From Actinomycetes bacterium (GTDB taxonomy: Bacteria > Actinomycetota > Acidimicrobiia > Acidimicrobiales > Bog-793): a stretch of 64,000 bases of DNA. The notes under the pieces are model-generated. The model had not been told where the DNA came from. It searched no databases and saw nothing but the letters and a program-made list of their open reading frames with translations. The stretch lies in the NCBI GenBank assembly GCA_021798985.1, contig JAJZBI010000008.1, positions 62,001-126,000 on the forward strand. The letters run 5' to 3'. Positions 48,791 through 56,945 of the stretch are shown here, piece by piece; the first letter of the stretch is position 1; every line of letters starts with the position of its first letter. The translations under genes and the position numbers were made by a program.

Positions 48791-49525
48791 ATGTACGAAC
48801 GACACCCTTCCTTTCGCCCACCCGAGGGCGTGGCGCATCTTTGGCGCTATTTGTCCTTCGCGAAGTACATCAGTCTGCTAGAATATAAGGCTCTTCACTT
48901 TGCACGTTCGGACATCTTGGGCGATAGGTTTGAAGGTGCGCTCACGGAGGCCGACAAAGAAGGCATCCGAACCGCCTTTGCTGCCCATCTGCCGAAGTCT
49001 GCGCAGGATGGACTCCTAAAGAACTTCAGCGAGACGATGCGGCAAATCCGGCGCGCCATGTACATAAGCTGTTGGCACGAGTCCGAGTATGAACTCGACG
49101 CAATGTGGCGGATTTACGCTGCGGATCACGGCATTGCCGTACGCACCACATTTGATGATCTCACGCTGAGTTTGGAGTATCCCGAGCCGATCCATGCGGG
49201 GAGAGTCACCTACATCGACTTTCGTACTGACACGGCCTTCTATGACGCGTATCTCTTCTCGGTCTTCTCCCGAAAGCGGCTGAGTTTCGAGCATGAGAAA
49301 GAGGTCAGGCTTCTACTCGTGCGCGACATGGAGGGGATCCTCGGAGGCGCCGATGCGCCAGACGTTGTCGCGGCTCCCGTCGACGTCACCCGGATGATCA
49401 AACACGTATTCGTGTCTCCCTACGCTCCCGCCTGGTTGCACGACACCGTTGCGCGCGTGACCAAAACATACGGATTGTCGTTTCCAGTGACTCAGTCCCA
49501 CCTGGCGAAGGACCCCGTGCTTTGA
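48791..49525 (+). CDS. DUF2971-family protein
   Basis: 244 residues. Family-type blocks are LWRYLSFAKYISLLEYKALH then FARSDILGDRFEG near the N-terminus, and MYISCWHESEYELDAMWRIY then AADHGIAVRTTFDDL in the middle. The biochemical role is unknown; members occur often on islands near defence genes. GC content and codon choice (TTG, AAA, TAT, AGA use) are clearly less GC-rich than the neighbours, a sign of separate transfer. ATG 48791 follows AATAAAGGG. It is a single-gene unit. Confidence 0.75.
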   Translation: MYERHPSFRPPEGVAHLWRYLSFAKYISLLEYKALHFARSDILGDRFEGALTEADKEGIRTAFAAHLPKSAQDGLLKNFSETMRQIRRAMYISCWHESEYELDAMWRIYAADHGIAVRTTFDDLTLSLEYPEPIHAGRVTYIDFRTDTAFYDAYLFSVFSRKRLSFEHEKEVRLLLVRDMEGILGGADAPDVVAAPVDVTRMIKHVFVSPYAPAWLHDTVARVTKTYGLSFPVTQSHLAKDPVL

Positions 49526-49709
49526 ACTCACCCGTCCGCCGAGCACGACATGCCCGTATTCGCTCGAATCCATCGAACAGCGAGGCATGTCAGCCGCCTT
49601 CCGCGGCAATGCCTTGAAGCCGAGCGGCTCGTCGTTCGTCTGCGCGGCGCGCCTCCGTGGCCGTGGGGCGCACGGGTGTTCACCGGCTGGTTCGCTCTCC
49701 GTCGTTGGG

Positions 49710-49825
49710 GTGGCGGACGGAGTGACCGCCGCGGCTCAGCGAGCGCTGGACGCTGTGATCGAGGCGTGGACTTGGCGACCTGGGTGATGGAGGCACCTGC
49801 TTCCGCTCGGGCGCAGGTCGCATAG
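49710..49825 (+). pseudogene. Degenerate copy of the 3' end of the gene at 47788
   Basis: GVTAAAQRALDAVIEAW in one frame, then DLATWVMEAPASARAQVA in another, match the last 40 residues of the 47788 gene, with a small deletion causing the frame change. The following terminator is repeated as well. The upstream part of the gene is absent. Confidence 0.75.
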
Positions 49826-49868
49826 CGACAGCCAACCGCTTCGCTGGCAGGCCGGCGATTCACCCAGA

Positions 49869-49896
49869 GCAGGGCCGCCGCGTGCGGCCCTGCTTT
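49869..49896 (+). terminator. Rho-independent terminator, copy B
   Basis: The same 10-bp stem and CGCGT loop as at 48193-48220, with TTT after it, following the degenerate gene copy. The surrounding 49526-49709 and 49897-50126 hold no supportable gene. Confidence 0.8.
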
Positions 49897-50126
49897 CGCT
49901 CAGATGGACACGCGCCGAGTCTCGTGCTGGCGATCTGGCTCCCGGACCGACTGCGCGCAACGCCTGGGAGCGCTCGCGGGATGGCGGTTCTACCTGGTGC
50001 GGCACCGCTGCGACCTCCGTACTCCGGCGGGCACAACGCATTTCGGCTCATGGCGGTGGAAGTAAGGTCGCAGCGCAACGATCGTCGGCGAGTGCACCGA
50101 GCAGGCGAACCCGCAAAGTCAGATCC

Positions 50127-50738
50127 ATGAAGACCATTCCTGTGACCGACGTTCGGACGGCCTGGCCCACTGCTCGCGGCGGGAGGATCGACAAGGGCTG
50201 GGTACGAGCGCTCGTCAACGCGGACGAGCTCGCCCCGATCGTCGTCTCCAGGGACGAACACCAGCTGATCGACGGGCAGCACCGGCTCGCCGCGGCCATC
50301 GCCCGAGGTGATAAGTACATCGAGATAGTCGAGCTGGACGTCCGCGACGAGCTCGACGCTCTCGAGCACAGCGCCCGGGCGAATGCGCACCACGGACTCC
50401 CGCTCACCACCGCCGACAGGCGAGCGCTCGTGCGGGCGATCCTGCTGCGAGCGCCAGAGTGGTCGGACCGGCGTGTCGCCACCATTGCCGGCGTATCGCC
50501 GACCACCGCCGGCGCCGTACGGCAACGGTTGCAGGATGAGGGAAGTGTCCAGACTGGACAGTTTCGTGTCGGCCGCGATGCCCGGACCAGGGAGTACGTT
50601 GCCAAGTCACCCGGTCCCGACGGGCAGCACGTCGTCGGCGTCGGTCCGGTGAGCGCTGCACCCAGGTGCCGTGGATGGCACCTGTTGGAGCGTCTGCGCC
50701 GGTTGGTCCGCTCCATCCTCACCGCGCTCCGCCATTGA
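50127..50738 (+). CDS. ParB/Srx-domain DNA-binding protein
   Basis: 203 residues. A ParB-like nuclease/CTPase fold is at residues 1-95 (IPVTDVRTAWPTARGGRIDK, then PIVVSRDEHQLIDGQHRLAA; the IDGQHRLAA block is the family signature). A helix-turn-helix follows (ANAHHGLPLTTADRRALVRA, then WSDRRVATIAGVSPTTAGAV). The C-terminus is basic. This resembles the regulator-type ParB proteins, not chromosomal ParB; there is no ParA nearby. ATG 50127 is the first start. DNA binding on the island is likely, and the target is unknown. Confidence 0.8.
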   Translation: MKTIPVTDVRTAWPTARGGRIDKGWVRALVNADELAPIVVSRDEHQLIDGQHRLAAAIARGDKYIEIVELDVRDELDALEHSARANAHHGLPLTTADRRALVRAILLRAPEWSDRRVATIAGVSPTTAGAVRQRLQDEGSVQTGQFRVGRDARTREYVAKSPGPDGQHVVGVGPVSAAPRCRGWHLLERLRRLVRSILTALRH

Positions 50739-50846
50739 GCGCACCCATGAATCGTTGACGAGAACCAGTCGCGTCCAGGCCAGCGTCGCCGTTCGCCGGA
50801 CCGGGCGGTGAGCGCAGCCCCGTCGGATCGAGGTTCGTCAGCCTGA

Positions 50847-51750
50847 CGACTCGTCGCCGAACGGTCCGACGCGGTCACTGCGGTACCGAGCGAACAGCTG
50901 CCAGGTCGAGAGGTTGTCCTCGGCGATCTCGTCGCGCTGAAGAAGATCCGCCTGCCCGCCGACGCGCTCGTCGCCCAGGGGGAGCTCGCTGCTCTCGAGC
51001 TGCCGACGGGGCACGCCCGGCGCCTCGCCCGGGCCCTCGCCGGCTTCGCAGCGCCGAGCCCCGTTGTCGACGCGCGCGGCCGCCACCTCGGTGGTGCCCA
51101 CGGCGAGCCTGCGCGCCCATGCGCGGCGCATCATGGAGGCCTGGGAGGCACAGCCCGAGCTGTCGGGGCCGGGCCTCGCCGCTGCCCTCGAGGCAGCGGT
51201 CGGCGCGGTGGCGCGGCTCCGCTCGAGCCAGAGCATCGACCTCGTCTGGACGGGCCCGGCAACCGCGGAGGTGCCCGTGCGCCTCACCGCCGAGGTGCTC
51301 GCCGAGGTCATCGGCTCGGCCACCGGGCGCCTCATCGTCGTCTCCTTCGCCGCCTACCGCGTGCCCGAACTCGTGGCCGCGCTCGTCGCCGCGGCACGGC
51401 GTGGCGTCGAGGTCCGCCTCGTGCTCGAGGACGGCGACGCGGACGGCGGGACGCTCAAGGTGCCAGCCGCTGCCGCCTTCGGCGAGCTTGAGGGCCCCGT
51501 CACTTCTTCTCCTGGCCCCGCGAGCGAGCGCCCCGTGCTCCCCGGCGGGAGCCGGGCCTCCATGCACGCGAAGGCGGCCATCGCGGATGAGCACACGAGC
51601 CTCACGACGAGTGCGAACCTCACCGGCCATGGGATCGAGGCGAACACGGAGCTCGGCCTCCTCATCCGGGGCGGTCCCATCCCTAAGCGCCTCGCCCGCC
51701 ACTTCCGCCAGCTGATGGCGCTCGGCATCTTGCGCCCGGTCGGCGAGTAG
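50847..51750 (+). pseudogene. drmC: DrmC-like phospholipase D-fold protein, frameshifted at its N-terminus
   Basis: From TTG 51064 a 228-residue frame matches the DISARM-associated PLD protein DrmC: DLVWTGPATAEVPVRLTAEV, LIVVSFAAYRVPELV, VEVRLVLEDGDADGG, then the PLD catalytic block SMHAKAAIADEHTSLTTSAN (HxK present) and GGPIPKRLARHFRQLMALG. The family N-terminus (ELPTGHARRLARALAGF) is in another frame at about 50990-51060, joining near 51065-51085, so a frameshift is likely. No drmA, drmB or methylase is adjacent, so this is an orphan piece of DISARM. Confidence 0.65.
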
Positions 51751-51982
51751 GCGCGACCGGAGGTCCCGGTGGAGAGGGCCGACGCGGTGCCGGTGGTCCA
51801 GGGACGGAGGCTCAGCGCCCGATAGGCCGATCGCTCTGGGCAGTGGCCACGCTGGGCGAGCTTGCGAGCCTCCACCGCCGGCAGGCGGAAGTCGAGGAGC
51901 TCGAGCCCGGCGAGCCGGCCGGCCGCGTTCCTTGCTAGCGCGTCCTCATTTGTCGAGAACCGCGAAGGGACGGCGAGTCGAG

Positions 51983-52390
51983 CTAGCGGCCAGATCGATC
52001 TGACCATCGCCAGAGCCGAGTCCACCATCGGCTCGGCGCCGGGGGAGCAGGTGTTCGTTGAGCTTCGACCGCTCGCTGATCAGCTGCTCGGACCTCGACC
52101 ATTTCGCCAACGTCGAGTTTGCGATGCCAGTCGATGCCGCCCCGGGTGATGAAGTAGTGAGAGTTGCACGGTAGCCCCGTCGCCGCGACTGACGGCCACA
52201 GCGAGACCTCGCCGTCGAAGGTGACCTTCCACCTGACTGGGGACAGCTTGGTGACGACCTCGCATCCGCACCCGCACGGGCAGATGTGCCCGGCCGTCGA
52301 GTAGGACGTCGAGACGTAGAGAATGCCCGGCTGCATGGGCGTCGGGAACGACTCCACGAACTCTGCCGTGTAGTGCTCGATGCGGCTCAC
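51983..52390 (-). CDS. Cysteine-rich DUF6527-like partner of the ubiquitin-like cassette
   Basis: 135 residues. A compact metal-binding cluster HICPCGCGC (His35, Cys37, Cys39, Cys41, Cys43) with a distant GLPCNSH (Cys75, His78) suggests a zinc site. Strands around KVTFDGEVSLWPSV and FITRGGIDWHRK follow, then a proline-rich and tryptophan-rich tail. GTG 52390 overlaps the ThiF-family stop (GTGA). I take it for the DUF6527-type protein found beside bacterial Ubl/E1 genes. It could carry the transfer cysteine or only bind zinc. Confidence 0.7.
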   Translation of the reverse strand: MSRIEHYTAEFVESFPTPMQPGILYVSTSYSTAGHICPCGCGCEVVTKLSPVRWKVTFDGEVSLWPSVAATGLPCNSHYFITRGGIDWHRKLDVGEMVEVRAADQRAVEAQRTPAPPAPSRWWTRLWRWSDRSGR

Positions 52391-53547
52391 GCCCCCTCCC
52401 CGTTCCGCAGCTCGTTGAGGTAGAGCTTGTACACGGTCTGGTTCTTCTTCTCGTGCGTGGCGTAGAAGCCGAGGTACCGCTTCCATTGGATCACGGCGAG
52501 GGCAGCGTTCAGGCCGTTCAGCTCCGCGATCTGGATGTTGCTGCCATAGTCGTCCCCTCCTGGCGTAATGGCCGGAGCGCTAGGCAGAGTGACGTCCTCG
52601 CCGGGGAGATAGGCCGTCACCTTGGCGATGCCGGTGAGCCCGCCTTCGCCTTCCCGGAAGCTCATGCCGACGTCGATGAATGGGATGCCCCTCTCCCAGA
52701 GCCACTGCATGATCTCCGGGCGTGACTGCGCGTCGGCAGCCGCCAGAAATACAAACGTGGCCCCTTCGAGGAGATGGAGGTTGTTCCGGGTGAGAGCGAC
52801 CGGGTGAGCAGTAATACCAGTGTGCATCCGGGAGTACTCCTCGGCGAAGTACTCGGCCTTGTTGCGCTTGGCTCTGAGAATCTCGTGGGCGGCAGCGCCG
52901 GGAGCACGGTAGGCGTTGTGGTTCTGGAACTCGTCGCCGTCGATGATGATGATCCGGTCCACCCACGTTTTGGCGACTTGGTCGAGGATATAGCTGCCCG
53001 TGCCGCCGACGCCGACGATCGCGATGGTATGACCGCGAAAGCGGTTGTTGAGGGTGGTCAGGCCCGCGCGTGTCGTGTTCGTGTCGCGGTAGACGAGGGG
53101 CAGGCCGTCCTCGACGACCTGGAAGGCTGCGCCGGGTGTATCCGTGACGGTCGGGTCGACGTGCTGCGCCGCGTCTCTCAGAATGTGAGCGTAGTGGCGG
53201 ATCTTCCCCAGGAGGTGCGGGTAGCTTCCGCTGGCGGGCTTGAAGGACAGCAGGTAACCGGCGACCCGCCCGCCGCCGTAGTCGTGCTGGTTCGAAGACG
53301 CGAGCGCCCTCCCGTTCTCGTCGCGGGGTTCCTCGCCAGCGAACCAGATCCGGTGGTCAGTGGCGTCGGTGATGACGCCGTTCGTGTCGTTGATTGGCAG
53401 GATGAGGCAGCCGTCGTGGTGAAGGCCCGATGGCCCGAGGTACGGCAGGCGACGGATGACCAGGTGCCCATGCTCAAGCACCATGTCATAGCCGTCGGCC
53501 AAGAGCTCGGCTATCGAGTCATCAGGACCGGTTGGCGGGCTCGACAT
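52387..53547 (-). CDS. E1-like ThiF/HesA adenylyltransferase with N-terminal DUF6791-like domain
   Basis: 386 residues from ATG 53547. Residues 1-165 form a separate domain (LVIRRLPYLGPSGLHHDGCL, then AGYLLSFKPASGSYPHLLGK). The ThiF/E1 adenylation domain follows, with GVGGTGSYI at 179-187, IIDGDEFQNHNAYRAPG at 201-217 and WERGIPFIDVGM. It would activate the C-terminus of the neighbouring ubiquitin-like protein with ATP. The whole protein contains only one cysteine, Cys47, in the N-terminal domain, so the usual E1 catalytic cysteine is absent. The start overlaps the Ubl gene by 26 bases. Confidence 0.85.
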   Translation of the reverse strand: MSSPPTGPDDSIAELLADGYDMVLEHGHLVIRRLPYLGPSGLHHDGCLILPINDTNGVITDATDHRIWFAGEEPRDENGRALASSNQHDYGGGRVAGYLLSFKPASGSYPHLLGKIRHYAHILRDAAQHVDPTVTDTPGAAFQVVEDGLPLVYRDTNTTRAGLTTLNNRFRGHTIAIVGVGGTGSYILDQVAKTWVDRIIIIDGDEFQNHNAYRAPGAAAHEILRAKRNKAEYFAEEYSRMHTGITAHPVALTRNNLHLLEGATFVFLAAADAQSRPEIMQWLWERGIPFIDVGMSFREGEGGLTGIAKVTAYLPGEDVTLPSAPAITPGGDDYGSNIQIAELNGLNAALAVIQWKRYLGFYATHEKKNQTVYKLYLNELRNGEGA

Positions 53548-53782
53548 CGAAGACCATTCCCTCCTTGACCTCGACGCTCCGGCCGGGGCGCAGCGAGTGG
53601 TCGGGGCCGTGTCCGCGGCTGTACTCAACCGTCGTGCCCTCCGGGTCGTACGGCTGGCCCGGAAAGGCGAGCTCGACTACCTGCTCGAAGCTGATCTTCT
53701 TCTCCTCCCACGGGATCTGCCTGGTGTTGACGATGATCGACACCGTTTCGGCCTTCTCGGCGACCGGTTCGACTGCGGTCAT
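53522..53782 (-). CDS. Ubiquitin-like (multiubiquitin-domain) protein
   Basis: 86 residues with the beta-grasp pattern of the Multiubiquitin family (VSIIVNTRQIPWEEKKISFE, then QVVELAF, then TTVEYSRGHG and GRSVEVKEGMVFDVEPANRS). It has a single domain and ends in NRS with no diglycine, so conjugation, if any, must use another end or need no processing. There is no protease gene beside it. ATG 53782 follows AGGAGG at 53791-53796. It is the first gene of a three-gene operon with the E1-like and Cys-rich genes. Confidence 0.8.
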   Translation of the reverse strand: MTAVEPVAEKAETVSIIVNTRQIPWEEKKISFEQVVELAFPGQPYDPEGTTVEYSRGHGPDHSLRPGRSVEVKEGMVFDVEPANRS

Positions 53783-53848
53783 GGAAGCATCCTCCTATCC
53801 AGGCTCACGGGCTCTATGCTGGTGTGGCGAGTCCGACGCGCTGTGCCG

Positions 53849-53876
53849 AGTATAGCGCAGGTGGGTCGACTTTCAA
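53849..53876 (-). promoter_or_regulatory. Promoter of the ubiquitin-like operon
   Basis: On the minus strand, TTGAAA (53871-53876) and TATACT (53849-53854) lie 16 bases apart, giving a leader of about 60 bases before the Ubl start codon. The promoter sits in the 143-base gap shared with the divergent XRE gene, where that repressor would be expected to bind. Confidence 0.65.
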
Positions 53877-53925
53877 GCAGTGCGCTGGAAGTGCGACACT
53901 GGAGCCCCGAGGGCAGAGGAGACCT

Positions 53926-54303
53926 GTGACAAGAACGAAGATCGACGTCCACGGTTTATACGCCGCTTTGGACGCAGAGCGCACCGCCCGTGGTTGGTCA
54001 TGGAGGCAGCTGGCGAAGGAGATCGGTGTGAGTCCGTCGCTTCTCTCCCGCCTCGGTAACGAACTACGCCCCGATGCTGACGGGTTCGCGACGCTTGTGC
54101 GGTGGCTCAACATGCCAGCCGAACAGTTCATGATCGACGTCGACGGCCAACGCGGGACCCAGACAGAGCCCGATCTCGTCACGCAACTGGCGCCCCTCCT
54201 TAGAGCACGGCAAGACCTCGACAAGCGTGACGTCGCCTACCTTGAAGAAGTGATTCGAGCGACAGTGCGGCATGTTCACGCGGCCCGGGATGCAGCCGGG
54301 TGA
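53926..54303 (+). CDS. XRE-family helix-turn-helix regulator
   Basis: 125 residues. A Cro/C1-type helix-turn-helix is at about 8-65 (LYAALDAERTARGWSWRQLA, then KEIGVSPSLLSRLGNELRPD). A helical tail follows. GTG 53926 follows AGAGGAGA. It overlaps the ImmA-like gene (GTGA), a classic repressor-protease pair, and is divergent from the ubiquitin-like operon, which it probably represses. Confidence 0.85.
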   Translation: MTRTKIDVHGLYAALDAERTARGWSWRQLAKEIGVSPSLLSRLGNELRPDADGFATLVRWLNMPAEQFMIDVDGQRGTQTEPDLVTQLAPLLRARQDLDKRDVAYLEEVIRATVRHVHAARDAAG

Positions 54304-54881
54304 CGGGCAGGCGCAGCGTGAATAAGGCAGCGTGCAAGCGCCTTGCGGCTGAGCTGCGCGCCGAGATCGGACTCGGCCCGATGGACGCACTCGACCCCTG
54401 GAGGCTGGCGGAACTTTACGGCATCGGGGTCATCGCGCTGAGCGCTCTTGCGCTGAGCAGCGAGGTCCGCGAGCACTTCACAGTCGTCCGGCCGGACGCG
54501 TTCTCCGGAGCGCTTGTACCGGTCAGGACCGGTGCTGTGATCATAGAAAACGACTCGCATCTGCTTACTCGTCGTCGGTCCACTATGGCGCACGAGCTTG
54601 CTCACGTCTTCGGCGAGCACAAGTTCGGAACGAGCCTGGTCAACGAGCGCGGCTGCCGCTTGGCGAATCAAGCCCAGGAAGACGAGGCCGCCGAGATTGG
54701 GAGCGAACTCCTCATCCCATTCGAGGCGGCGAAGCGGCTCGCTTGTCGCAAGGCGACCAACGAGGAGGTCGCCCTCCAGTTTGGCGTGAGCGCCGATCTT
54801 GCTCGCTGGCGGATGGACGCAACCGGCGCCCGGCTAATCGCGCGACGACAGGCAGCCGCTCGGCGGGCCAGCGGCACGTAG
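54300..54881 (+). CDS. ImmA/IrrE-family metallopeptidase
   Basis: 193 residues. The zinc-protease motif is intact: STMAHELAHVFGEH (HExxH). The surrounding fold (LDPWRLAELYGIGVIALSAL before it, and EDEAAEIGSELLIPFEAAKR after it) is typical. Such proteases cleave a partner XRE repressor in response to a signal and so switch on an element. The start GTG 54300 overlaps the XRE stop. The natural target here is the repressor encoded just upstream. Confidence 0.88.
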   Translation: MTGRRSVNKAACKRLAAELRAEIGLGPMDALDPWRLAELYGIGVIALSALALSSEVREHFTVVRPDAFSGALVPVRTGAVIIENDSHLLTRRRSTMAHELAHVFGEHKFGTSLVNERGCRLANQAQEDEAAEIGSELLIPFEAAKRLACRKATNEEVALQFGVSADLARWRMDATGARLIARRQAAARRASGT

Positions 54882-55288
54882 ATCGGGAGAGCGTAATCGT
54901 GATATGACGACATCGCGGGGCGACGTCGGCTGGTTCGTCATTTGGTGGACCGCCGCGTCGGCGGTAGGCGCGCCTGACTGGCAAGGACCGCGGGCCGACG
55001 ACTCGCCTGATTCCCAGTGGGCTCCGTAATCGTCCGTCGTCGCGCCGCCGGCCGGGACGCGTGAGAGAGGTCAGCCGCCCGGTATACGGGAGTCCGACGA
55101 GGGCTGCAGCCCGGCCGGTGCAGCCTCGGCAGACCTCCGATGACCTGCCTTGGGAATCTGTTGGGAATCTACTGCGCCGACCTTGGGCCACGAGCGAACG
55201 AGCCACCACGCGAACGCCCTGGTCAGGGCCGTCGCGGTGGAGCGGAGCACACGCCATGGACGGTTGGTAAGGGTTTCCTCGACGCGCG
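54882..55288. other. Gene-free stretch after the ImmA gene
   Basis: 407 bases with no supportable gene. A direct repeat TTGGGAATCT occurs twice in tandem around 55149-55169. Confidence 0.4.
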
Positions 55289-55570
55289 TCAACGGATGTT
55301 GGGACTGTGAAGCGTCGTCGCAAGGGCGCTGAAGGTCACGATCTCCGCGCCGCGATCCACGCGAACAACTCGACGTCTCACGTCGAGCCAGGCCTTGGCA
55401 TGCGAGTGTGTCGTGTTCGCGCTTCGGTCGAGCCACCAGGCGTCGTGCCTTCGCGCTGACGCAGGTAGCCGAAAGCCGAGCAGTCGCTCGATGTCGCCGA
55501 AGGCCATGGTGAGCGGTTCGCGCACGGCCTCGAGCAAGAACTTCTTGAGAGGTTCGTATTTGGAGGACAT
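55289..55570 (-). CDS. DUF7662-like small protein
   Basis: 93 residues from ATG 55570 (GTG 55579 is an alternative). The pattern KYEPLKKFLLEAVREPLTMA, FGDIERLLGFRLPASARRHD, then AWWLDRSANTTHSHAKAWLD and RVDRGAEIVTF is one I associate with the DUF7662 family, small proteins of unknown role often beside restriction or mobile genes. No enzyme motif is visible. There is no clear ribosome-binding site. Confidence 0.65.
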   Translation of the reverse strand: MSSKYEPLKKFLLEAVREPLTMAFGDIERLLGFRLPASARRHDAWWLDRSANTTHSHAKAWLDVRRRVVRVDRGAEIVTFSALATTLHSPNIR

Positions 55571-55719
55571 GGAGAACACGTTGCGCTATCGCGATGCAAA
55601 CATTCAAGGTTTACATTTCGGGGCCTGTCGAGCGAACTTCTGCAGCGCCTACGCGCAGAGCTGTTCGGCACCGAGCCCTTCACGTCCTGGGCGAGAGGCA
55701 AGGGCTACCGTGGTTGTAC

Positions 55720-56400
55720 ATGAGCGTCTGGATCGCTGCCCTGGCGGCCGCAGTCGTGGTGGGGCTGGCCGCGTCGCTCTTGGCCCCGGTGCGACATTGG
55801 CTTGTTGACGCATGGAAGCGCCTCATCGGCAGGCCGCATAGTCGGCTCCGCATCCGGCGCGCTGGGCCAATGCAGCTCTACTGGAGCGTCTCGCCAGGGA
55901 GCGAACGCCGAGTGGTATGGCAGGGGACACTCCTCGTCACGAACGACGGGAACCGTGTCAACGCCGTGGTGAACGGAACGATTCGCCACTGGCGGCTGCA
56001 GGGTGAGTTCGGGGAACTGAGCTTGTCGTCGTCCAACACGCACGTCGAGGAACTCGCTGGCGATGGCCATTCGAGGATGTTCCTTCTCAGCTTCACGGAG
56101 AAGACCTACGCGGCCAAGCCCCGCAGGGGAACGATGCACTGTCTCGTGACGTTCCGTGACCGCTATGACCGCAAGTACCGAATGATTCTTCGCTTCGCCG
56201 AAGTCCCCGAACCGCCAGCACCTCTGCTCCAAGCGGTCTCCGCCGAAATAGCGGATGGTGCGACGCCAGGGGAGGAGCGGCGGGATTCGGTCCTCCCGGA
56301 ACGAGCGCCCCCTCAACATGGTCTGTTTCACCGCTCGCTTACTCGCAGACCTTCTCGATCTGACTCCGGAGTTCGTCGAGGCGTCGGGGATGGGCCTTGA
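55720..56400 (+). CDS. Hypothetical membrane-anchored protein
   Basis: 226 residues. An N-terminal hydrophobic helix is at 3-24 (VWIAALAAAVVVGLAASLLA), then a beta-rich domain (GPMQLYWSVSPGSERRVVWQ, then WQGTLLVTNDGNRVNAVVN and MHCLVTFRDRYDRKYRMILR), ending in a charged low-complexity tail. The family is not recognised. ATG 55720 gives a short signal-anchor-like start. The gap to the next gene has no signal that I can name. Confidence 0.5.
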   Translation: MSVWIAALAAAVVVGLAASLLAPVRHWLVDAWKRLIGRPHSRLRIRRAGPMQLYWSVSPGSERRVVWQGTLLVTNDGNRVNAVVNGTIRHWRLQGEFGELSLSSSNTHVEELAGDGHSRMFLLSFTEKTYAAKPRRGTMHCLVTFRDRYDRKYRMILRFAEVPEPPAPLLQAVSAEIADGATPGEERRDSVLPERAPPQHGLFHRSLTRRPSRSDSGVRRGVGDGP

Positions 56401-56579
56401 CCCGGTCGATGAACGGTTGAAGGTGGGTCAATGCGGTGATGGCGGTTCCAGTCATCGGGCTCCGGGCGCTTGAGCTGGACCCTTAGATCCAATGGAGCTG
56501 GGCCAACTGTTGGAACCCCCCACGCCGCAACTCAAGCCCCGCAACATCTAGAGTACGTTCTTGCGCTCAGCTGGAAGGG

Positions 56580-56945
56580 GTGGCGATGGCGGGGCCAGTT
56601 GATCTCGTTGACGAGTTCACTCGCGAGCTCGGGCGGAGGACTCTGTCACCTGATGCCAGGTTACTCGTACACAGATTGCTCGACGCCGCTTTTTATCGTG
56701 CACAGTCCGAGGAGGGAAGCGCTCGAGAAGAAGAGGAACCTTGGAGTCGGCGCGACATGTCTCGGCTTGAGCGCTTCTACGTCAGGTCTGGCTCAAATGT
56801 GACAGAAACGCCGATTCCGTTGTTGCGCGCGGTTTGGACCCTGTCTGCCGCGGTCCGCCATGTCGTCAAGTCTGGAGACGAGGTTCGCCCTCAGCACGTC
56901 GAGGTTGCCATGCGAGGTCTTTGTCCACTATGGCCGATCTGCTGA
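56580..56945 (+). CDS. Hypothetical soluble protein paired with membrane protein
   Basis: 121 residues from GTG 56580 (ATG 56586 is possible). It is mostly helical (DLVDEFTRELGRRTLSPDAR, then RLLDAAFYRAQ and RAVWTLSAAVRHVVKSG). The family is unknown. Its 3' end overlaps the next start by 16 bases, so a pair is likely. GC content is lower than in the first 27 kb. Confidence 0.5.
   Translation: MAMAGPVDLVDEFTRELGRRTLSPDARLLVHRLLDAAFYRAQSEEGSAREEEEPWSRRDMSRLERFYVRSGSNVTETPIPLLRAVWTLSAAVRHVVKSGDEVRPQHVEVAMRGLCPLWPIC

Noticed and set aside
50127-50738. Chromosome-partition ParB
   Set aside because: There is no ParA gene and no parS-like GTTTCACGTGAAAC site nearby, and the HTH is of the regulator type; a stand-alone ParB-like protein is more likely.
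50127-54881. A complete DISARM system
   Set aside because: Only a DrmC-like gene is found; there is no helicase DrmA, no DrmB and no DISARM methylase. The restriction operon at 32.7-37.6 kb is of a different type.
55071-55607. Minus-strand open frame overlapping the DUF7662-like gene
   Set aside because: It overlaps a better-supported gene in another frame and its product shows no recognisable pattern.
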